In this document: positions 58,967 through 64,000 of the stretch, piece after piece | How positions within the stretch are numbered: the stretch's first letter is position 1 | Layout: the number at the start of each line of letters is the position of its first letter | From: Cyclobacteriaceae bacterium | GTDB lineage: Bacteria > Bacteroidota > Bacteroidia > Cytophagales > Cyclobacteriaceae | Direction of reading: 5' to 3' | DNA: 64,000 nt | NCBI GenBank assembly: GCA_019638355.1 | Contig: JAHBTY010000001.1 | Coordinates: 434,001-498,000, forward strand | Program-made: the position numbers and the translations under genes | Notes under the pieces: generated by a model | What the model was told of the DNA's origin: nothing | The model's database searches: none | The model's input: the letters and a program-made list of their open reading frames with translations, nothing else

Positions 58967-60226
58967 CTATTTTTCATCCCGATATACCACCCCATCCTTC
59001 ATTACAAACTTTACTTTTCTAAGATCAGAAATGTTTTTAGAAGGATCGCCCGTAACAATTAACAGATCGGCTTTTAAGCCGGGCTTAATAAAACCAACCT
59101 GGCTTTCGAGGTGAAACGCACGCGCATTTACACTGGTGGCGGCTTTCAATACATCTAAGGTGGGCATGCCATATTCCACCATCAACTCCATCTCCAACAC
59201 ATTTTCGCCATGCGGAAATACACCCACATCGCCACCCATGCCAATGGTTACGCCACTGGTCAGTGCTTCTTTAAAACTTTTTTTCTTGTTGGTAACATTG
59301 GCCGGTTCTGGTGTTACGCCTTTCTTCCAACCACGGTATTGCGAGATTACATCCACAGCGGTCAGTGTGGGAATAAACGTAACGTTGTGCTCTTTCATCA
59401 GCTTGCCAATTTCAGCATCAATAAAATCACCATGCTCAATGGTTTCGGCACCAGCCAGCACGGCACGTTTAATTGCCTCTTTCGATTTTGCATGGCACAC
59501 CAACACGCGACCACTGCTGCGCGTTACTTCGTTAATCAACTTCAATTCATCTAATGTAAAAGATGGTTGATCTTCTCCGTTTAAACCCCAACGGTAATCG
59601 GCATACACTTTAATAAAGTCGGCACCTTTGCCAATCTGATCGCGCACCACGCGAATCAAATCATTGCCATCGGCTGCTTCGGCACCCAACATAATCTGTT
59701 GATCGTGATCGTAATTCTTCGGTCCGTATGAACCGGTTGACACAATTGCCCGGCCTGCAACCATTAACCGCGGACCGGGAATAATGCCTTCGTTGATGGC
59801 ACGCTTTAAACCTACATCGGCATAACCAGCGCCTTCGGTTCCCAGATCGCGCGCGGTAGTAAAGCCCGCCATCAAGGTATTTTTGGCGTGCACGGTTGCG
59901 CGTGCGGTGCGATAGGTATCCGTTTCTTTCAGCACTTGTGTATCCCAATCGGTAATGTTGTAAGGATATAGCAACAGGTGCGAATGCCCTTCAATAAGTC
60001 CGGGTGTGAGCGTTGAGTTTGCAAAGTTTATCTTGATTGCTTTGGCTGGTTCTTTAACAGAACTTTTGGGTCCGGCCGCAATGATCTTATCACCTTCTAC
60101 AACTACGGCCCAACCTTCGTGTAACACTTCGCCATCAAATACACGATCGGCTGTGAGGTAGTAGGTTTGTTGGCTGTAGCAAGTGTTAAAGGCTATCCAT
60201 GCAATGAGAAGGAATAATGTTTTCAT
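58967..60226 (-). CDS. Secreted metal-dependent amidohydrolase
   Basis: 419 residues. Signal peptide MKTLFLLIAWIAFNTCYSQ; 'LTPGLIEGHSHLLLYP' (HxH), 'DFIKVYADYRWG' (carboxylated Lys), HAKSKEAIKRAVLAGAETIEHGDF (His pair) and 'IGMGGDVGVFPHGEN' (Asp). A full binuclear-metal hydrolase. It overlaps the HicB-like gene upstream by 4 bp (ATGA), so the two are coupled. Substrate unknown; possibly an imidazolone or cyclic peptide. Confidence 0.9.
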   Translation of the reverse strand: MKTLFLLIAWIAFNTCYSQQTYYLTADRVFDGEVLHEGWAVVVEGDKIIAAGPKSSVKEPAKAIKINFANSTLTPGLIEGHSHLLLYPYNITDWDTQVLKETDTYRTARATVHAKNTLMAGFTTARDLGTEGAGYADVGLKRAINEGIIPGPRLMVAGRAIVSTGSYGPKNYDHDQQIMLGAEAADGNDLIRVVRDQIGKGADFIKVYADYRWGLNGEDQPSFTLDELKLINEVTRSSGRVLVCHAKSKEAIKRAVLAGAETIEHGDFIDAEIGKLMKEHNVTFIPTLTAVDVISQYRGWKKGVTPEPANVTNKKKSFKEALTSGVTIGMGGDVGVFPHGENVLEMELMVEYGMPTLDVLKAATSVNARAFHLESQVGFIKPGLKADLLIVTGDPSKNISDLRKVKFVMKDGVVYRDEK

Positions 60227-60402
60227 TGGATTGAAATTATGGTTGGAGCTTCCGAATCTTCAAAATGGCATTTAATTGCTTCCGAAATATTTTCCTTGAC
60301 TTCTTCCAGAGTCTCGCCTTCTGTAAATATTGAATACTCCAGGGCACGGGCTTCAAAACCACCTTCTGCTGAGGGCTGAATTATAAATTTTATTTCTTCC
60401 AT
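60223..60402 (-). CDS. HicB-like protein without a HicA partner
   Basis: 59 residues: MEEIKFIIQPSAEGGFEARALEYSIFTEGETLEEV-type opening (a short HicB-like partial RNase H fold) and 'ISEAIKCHFEDSEAPTIISIQ' at the end. It is not long enough to hold a DNA-binding domain. The stop overlaps the start of the amidohydrolase gene (ATGA). No HicA lies nearby. Similar short HicB-like genes have unclear roles. Confidence 0.75.
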   Translation of the reverse strand: MEEIKFIIQPSAEGGFEARALEYSIFTEGETLEEVKENISEAIKCHFEDSEAPTIISIQ

Positions 60403-60431
60403 TAATCCAATGTACCAAGTTCATCAAAAAC

Positions 60432-60461
60432 AAAAAAACCTTCCGTAAAGAAGGCTTTTTT
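60432..60461 (-). terminator. Rho-independent-type terminator after tpx
   Basis: On the minus strand GAAAAAAGCCTTC (right arm) pairs with GAAGGTTTTTTTG (left arm): CCTTC/GAAGG with A-T extension, one mismatch, then seven T. It lies between tpx and the HicB-like gene and would end tpx transcripts. Confidence 0.7.
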
Positions 60462-60481
60462 CTTCATGTGATTGGTAATTT

Positions 60482-60979
60482 CTAAATCGCCTTCAAAGCC
60501 GAATCATAATCGGGCTCTTCACCAATTTGTGGAACCAGTTCGGTATATTTAATTTTTCCGGTGGTATCAATTACCACTACCGCCCGCGCAAACAATCCCG
60601 CAAAAGCGCTGTCAATCAATTCAACGCCATAGTTTTTGCCAAAGCCGCGGCTACGAAAATCAGAAACCAGGTAAACCTTATCAATTCCTTCCGCGCCACA
60701 AAAACGTTTTTGTGCAAAGGGTAAATCTTTCGACACACACAAGATTACCGTGTTATCAACAGAAGCAGCCAGTTTGTTAAACTCGTGTACGGAAGCCGCG
60801 CATACATTGGTATCCACACTGGGAAAAATATTCAACACAATGTTTTTGCCTTTGTGATCGCTCAGCTTTACATCTTTCATATCGGCTGAGGTGAGAATAA
60901 AATCAGGTGCTACCGATCCTACTACAGGAAGATTGCTGATGGTGTTTGCATCGTTCGGGCCAAGTTTGGTTAATGCCAT
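60482..60979 (-). CDS. tpx: Thiol peroxidase (atypical 2-Cys peroxiredoxin)
   Basis: 165 residues. SVDTNVCAASV with the peroxidatic Cys, and 'QKRFCGAEGI' with the resolving Cys, plus 'PSVDTNVCAASVHEFN' and SDF-R pattern (LVSDFRSRGFGKNYGV). Reduces H2O2 and alkyl hydroperoxides with thioredoxin. Complete. Confidence 0.95.
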   Translation of the reverse strand: MALTKLGPNDANTISNLPVVGSVAPDFILTSADMKDVKLSDHKGKNIVLNIFPSVDTNVCAASVHEFNKLAASVDNTVILCVSKDLPFAQKRFCGAEGIDKVYLVSDFRSRGFGKNYGVELIDSAFAGLFARAVVVIDTTGKIKYTELVPQIGEEPDYDSALKAI

Positions 60980-61031
60980 AATATTAAGTTGGTTAATGAA
61001 TATTCAGTAAAACAGAATGGAGGACTAAATG

Positions 61032-61499
61032 TTAACGCAGGCGATCGGAATCGCGCACAAGTTTTTCGTCTCTGCGAATAAAACGCACTGCCAGCCAATT
61101 GCAGGCAACACCTATAAACATAATCCACAACATGGGGGGCAAATGTGCTGAGCCAGCTCCGTACACTTTTGATACTTGTGTAAAAAAATAAACGGCTGAA
61201 CCCAGCGCTCCTGCAAGAATTAATGAATTAAGTGTGCCCAACTTAATTTGGGTAATGCGATTATCGAACCGCCTGATTTCCATAACAGCAATCGTGGCGG
61301 CAGCTATCATTAAGATGGCCGAAAGCGAATAGGGAAAATATGCCGTGGTGCGCTGCCCGTTTTCAATAATTGAAAAATGAAGCGGAAACAATTGAATTTC
61401 TTTTGCACCATCTACCACCTTAATTATTGGCAGAAAGAGACTAATTACCATACTGGCTACTACTAATCCGAGAAACACCGTTTGTATTCTTTGCCACAT
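61032..61499 (-). CDS. DUF4293 membrane protein
   Basis: 155 residues. Starts MWQRIQTVFLGLVVASMVISL with four hydrophobic helices (11-28; 55-73; 92-108; 123-140) and the DUF4293 pattern. Mostly found in Bacteroidota, function unknown. Adjacent to the divergent thiolase gene, gap 62 bp. Confidence 0.9.
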   Translation of the reverse strand: MWQRIQTVFLGLVVASMVISLFLPIIKVVDGAKEIQLFPLHFSIIENGQRTTAYFPYSLSAILMIAAATIAVMEIRRFDNRITQIKLGTLNSLILAGALGSAVYFFTQVSKVYGAGSAHLPPMLWIMFIGVACNWLAVRFIRRDEKLVRDSDRLR

Positions 61500-61561
61500 A
61501 AAAGGGTTGCGTTAACTTGCCTGCAAAACTACTTAAATAGCGCAAAGCCCGAATCAATTCT

Positions 61562-62758
61562 ATGACAAAATCAGTTTATGTGCTGGATATTTTACGCACC
61601 CCGATTGGAAAGTTTGGTGGTGCATTGGCTTCGGTGCGGCCCGATGACCTCGCGGCTGGCGTTATTAAAAAATTAATGGCCCGAAATCCGACTTTGGATA
61701 TTAACCAACTGGAAGATGTGGTGTTTGGTGCAGCAAACCAGGCCGGTGAAGACAATCGCAACGTGGCGCGCATGGCATTGTTACTGGCTGGTTTACCGAA
61801 GGAGATTGGAGGCGTAACTGTAAATCGTTTATGTGCTTCGGGCTTGCAAGCTATTATGGATGCCACGCGTGCAATTGCTTGTGGCGATGGTGATTGTTAC
61901 ATAGCAGGAGGCGTGGAAAGCATGAGTCGCGCACCGTTTGTAATGGCTAAAGCCGAAGAACCCTTTTCGCGCAAAGCCGAAATTTTTGATACTACTATTG
62001 GGTGGCGATTTGTTAACTCAAAACTTTCAAAGTTGTATCATCCATACTCCATGGGCGAAACGGCCGAGAACGTGGCGGAGAAGTGGAAGATTACGCGCGA
62101 AGCACAAGACACGTTTGGCCTGGCATCGCAACAGAAATATTTTGCTGCACACAAAGCCAATCGGTTTAAAGAAGAATTGGTGTCGGTAACAACAACCAAA
62201 GGCAAAGAGACAATTGAGTTTACGCATGACGAATACCCACGCGAAACTTCGCTTGAAAAACTTGCTCAACTTAAACCTGCTTTCCGTGAAGGTGGAACCG
62301 TAACAGCCGGTAATTCTTCGGGCATTAATGATGGCGCGGCTGCTGCGTTGTTGGTTAGTGATGCTTACGCGAAAACAATCTCGCAAAAACCATTGGCGCG
62401 GGTAGTAGCTATGGCTGTTGCCGGAGTTGATCCGGCCTATATGGGTGTGGGCCCGGTACCTGCAGTAAAGAAAGCGTTACAACGGGCGGGTTTAAAAATT
62501 TCGGATATCGGCTTGTTTGAATTGAACGAAGCATTCGCGGCACAATCGTTGGCTTGTGTACAAGATCTTGAAATCAATCCGGCATTGGTAAACGTTAATG
62601 GAGGTGCTATTGCCATCGGACATCCGTTGGGATGCAGTGGTGTTCGCATCAGCGCAACGCTCATCCACGAAATGCAAAAACGAAAAGTTAAATACGGAGT
62701 GGCCACCATGTGTATTGGTGTAGGGCAAGGGGCAGCTGTTATTTACGAATTGATCTGA
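61562..62758 (+). CDS. Acetyl-CoA C-acyltransferase (thiolase)
   Basis: 398 residues. NRLCASGLQAIMDATR (nucleophilic Cys), 'GNSSGINDGAAAALLVSD', GGAIAIGHPLGCSGVR (active-site His) and CIGVGQGAAVIYEL (second catalytic Cys). Condenses or cleaves acyl-CoA (beta-oxidation or acetoacetyl-CoA). Which direction and specificity cannot be set from sequence; a beta-oxidation-type FadA is likely. Confidence 0.93.
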   Translation: MTKSVYVLDILRTPIGKFGGALASVRPDDLAAGVIKKLMARNPTLDINQLEDVVFGAANQAGEDNRNVARMALLLAGLPKEIGGVTVNRLCASGLQAIMDATRAIACGDGDCYIAGGVESMSRAPFVMAKAEEPFSRKAEIFDTTIGWRFVNSKLSKLYHPYSMGETAENVAEKWKITREAQDTFGLASQQKYFAAHKANRFKEELVSVTTTKGKETIEFTHDEYPRETSLEKLAQLKPAFREGGTVTAGNSSGINDGAAAALLVSDAYAKTISQKPLARVVAMAVAGVDPAYMGVGPVPAVKKALQRAGLKISDIGLFELNEAFAAQSLACVQDLEINPALVNVNGGAIAIGHPLGCSGVRISATLIHEMQKRKVKYGVATMCIGVGQGAAVIYELI

Positions 62759-62808
62759 GGTTTATCTAAGATGAAAATTCAAAAAACACTTTTTAAAAGT
62801 ATGCAATT

Positions 62809-62858
62809 GGCAGTGTACAGTCGGCAGGCCTGCTTACTGCCCACTGCTTCCTGCCTAC
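62809..62858. repeat. GGCAG/CTGCC inverted patch
   Basis: GGCAGTGTACAGTCGGCAGG is followed by CCTGC-TTACTGCC and more CTGCC words, folding into an imperfect hairpin just before truA. Word-related to 50009-50033. Confidence 0.5.
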
Positions 62859-62867
62859 TATTTTAGC

Positions 62868-63611
62868 ATGCGTTACTTCTTCGAAATATCCTACAACGGC
62901 ACCCCGTACCACGGTTGGCAAAATCAACCCAATGCCATTAGTGTGCAACAGGTGGTGGAGGATTGTTTCACCAAAGTGTTTCGAAAAAAAATTGATATTG
63001 TGGGTAGCGGCCGCACGGATACCGGTGTGCACTGCGTGCGACAATTCTTTCATGCTGATATTGATGCAAAGCTGAATGAAGCAGAATGGTTGCCAAAACT
63101 TAATTCCATTCTTCCGCGCTTTATTGCTATTAATTCAATTCGGTTGGTAAAGCCCGATGCCAGTGCCCGTTATGATGCCAAAGAACGCACCTACGAGTAT
63201 CATATAACGCGTGTTAAAAATCCGATTTTGCTTGAACGTGCCTATTATTTTTTCAGACCGTTGGAAATGGAAATAATGGAACGCGCTACCAGTTTGCTTT
63301 TAGGCGAACACGACTTTCAATGCTTCAGCAAAACAAACACCGATGTAAATCATTTTATTTGCACCATTAAATCGGCCCGGTGGAATCAAAAAGGCGATAT
63401 GCTCGTTTTTACAATTTCCGCAAACCGCTTTTTACGGGGCATGGTGCGATCAATAGTTGGAACGTTATTAAATGTGGGATCTGGCAAAACAACCTTAAAG
63501 CAGTTTGAGCAAATATTAAAAAGTAAAGATCGCAAGCAGGCTGGCATGAATGTGCCAGCCGATGCTTTGTATTTGGTAAATGTGAAGTATCCGAAATCAA
63601 TTTTTTTATAA
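62868..63611 (+). CDS. truA: tRNA pseudouridine synthase A
   Basis: 247 residues. Starts RYFFEISYNGTPYHGWQ; GSGRTDTGVHCVRQFFHAD contains the catalytic Asp; 'RFIAINSIRLVKPDASARYDAKERTYEYHI', 'DFQCFSKTNTDVNHFICTI' and 'NRFLRGMVRSIVGTLLNVGSG' complete the family. Makes pseudouridine 38-40 in tRNA anticodon arms. Confidence 0.95.
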   Translation: MRYFFEISYNGTPYHGWQNQPNAISVQQVVEDCFTKVFRKKIDIVGSGRTDTGVHCVRQFFHADIDAKLNEAEWLPKLNSILPRFIAINSIRLVKPDASARYDAKERTYEYHITRVKNPILLERAYYFFRPLEMEIMERATSLLLGEHDFQCFSKTNTDVNHFICTIKSARWNQKGDMLVFTISANRFLRGMVRSIVGTLLNVGSGKTTLKQFEQILKSKDRKQAGMNVPADALYLVNVKYPKSIFL

Positions 63612-63673
63612 TTCTATAAACCTGTTTGGTTTATAATTAAATAGCTAAAAAACCCTATAGGTTTAACATTAAA

Positions 63674-64000
63674 ATGGAAAAAGAAAAAGTAAGCAGTGGT
63701 AATATCATTGACTGGAAAGTTGTAAAGCGTATTCTGGAATTTATCAAACCCTACCGCGGGCGCTTTTATTTTTTAATCATGCTAACGGTGCTGCTGGGTG
63801 TGTTAACCCCGGTTCGCCCATTACTCATTCAATACACGTTGGATAAGCACGTGGCTGTTGGCGAGTATTGGAGCATGGTATATGTCATGCTGATAATTCT
63901 TGTGTTGCTGTTGGCACAATCGGGAGTGCAGTATGTACATACATATCTGTCGGGGCGGATTGGGCAATACGTAATTCGTGACATTCGCATTAAACTGTAT
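63674..64000 (+). CDS. ABC transporter, membrane-ATPase fusion (5' part)
   Basis: The 109 residues present open MEKEKVSSGNIIDWKVVKRILEFIKPYRGRFY and two transmembrane helices (FLIMLTVLLGVLTPVRPLLI; MVYVMLIILVLLLAQSGVQYV) of an ABC exporter TMD; 'IRDIRIKLY' is the coupling segment start. The ATPase domain is beyond the window. It starts 62 bp after truA. Likely a lipid or drug exporter such as MsbA-type. Confidence 0.85.
   Translation, partial: MEKEKVSSGNIIDWKVVKRILEFIKPYRGRFYFLIMLTVLLGVLTPVRPLLIQYTLDKHVAVGEYWSMVYVMLIILVLLLAQSGVQYVHTYLSGRIGQYVIRDIRIKLY

Noticed and set aside
1-64000. CRISPR arrays, rRNA, tRNA, IS elements, prophage
   Set aside because: I saw no regularly spaced repeats, no rRNA or tRNA core sequences, and no transposase, integrase or phage structural gene; small tRNAs could still be missed by eye.

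Overview
The window reads as chromosomal DNA of a Bacteroidota bacterium, most likely order Cytophagales. Evidence: LytS/LytTR two-component pair, PorT-like beta-barrel, DUF4293, GxxExxY proteins, promoter -7 boxes of the form TAnnTTTG upstream of several genes, weak Shine-Dalgarno sequences, and many 'MK..(S/A)AQ' signal peptides. This is placement by gene content only. I found no rRNA, tRNA, CRISPR array, IS element or prophage. Most of the window is ordinary core and envelope genome, densely packed, with many small operons.

Layout. 0-8 kb: a cut-off intradiol-dioxygenase-like lipoprotein, a LytS/LytTR pair, mutS followed 9 bp later by a DUF3800 gene, a secreted thioredoxin-TPR protein and a secreted methyltransferase. 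7.5-14.5 kb: a stress/envelope block (coiled-coil lipoprotein, YtxH, lmo0937-type peptide), two Crp/Fnr regulators interleaved with an SDR and a YCII-DoxX pair, TraB/GumN, and an ECF sigma factor with a 4-TM partner. 14.5-18.7 kb: a six-TM protein with a HisKA-like helix but no ATPase domain, SRPBCC, DUF5519, a TrmH methyltransferase, a PorT-like barrel and a PH-domain protein. 18.7-22.1 kb: a TonB-receptor operon with a PepSY membrane protein. 22.1-30.2 kb: a repeat patch, a photolyase-related protein, DUF1801, a 1141-aa beta-propeller/amidohydrolase, HicAB, and an N-terminally truncated ECF sigma factor. 30.3-39 kb: an FtsX permease converging on a 2055-aa alpha-2-macroglobulin. 39-50 kb: YraN, VOC, PGI/PMI, a DUF433-DUF5615 pair overlapping lipB, an exonuclease, RNase R, polyprenyl synthase, TIGR03643/DUF2256 and RluD. 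50-64 kb: aminotransferase, FKBP, quinone reductase, two TIM-barrel proteins, a trypsin-like protease, an amidohydrolase with an overlapping HicB-like gene, Tpx, DUF4293, thiolase, TruA and the start of an ABC exporter.

The most unusual signal flanks RNase R. On each side is a compact element of about 435-455 bp: one GxxExxY (PD-(D/E)XK-like) gene bracketed by inverted repeats, filling almost exactly the gap between a stop codon and the next start codon. The upstream copy is broken by a frameshift and a nonsense codon; the downstream copy is intact and its outer repeat overlaps the start of the polyprenyl synthase gene. The two elements use different repeat sequences. I propose these as candidate small mobile or selfish cassettes. 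Other second-look items are Fnr-like palindromes beside the Crp/Fnr genes, the truncated sigma factor, the HisKA-only membrane protein, the photolyase-like protein missing part of the Fe-S cysteine set, and a duplicated 85-bp hairpin repeat at 22.2-22.4 kb.
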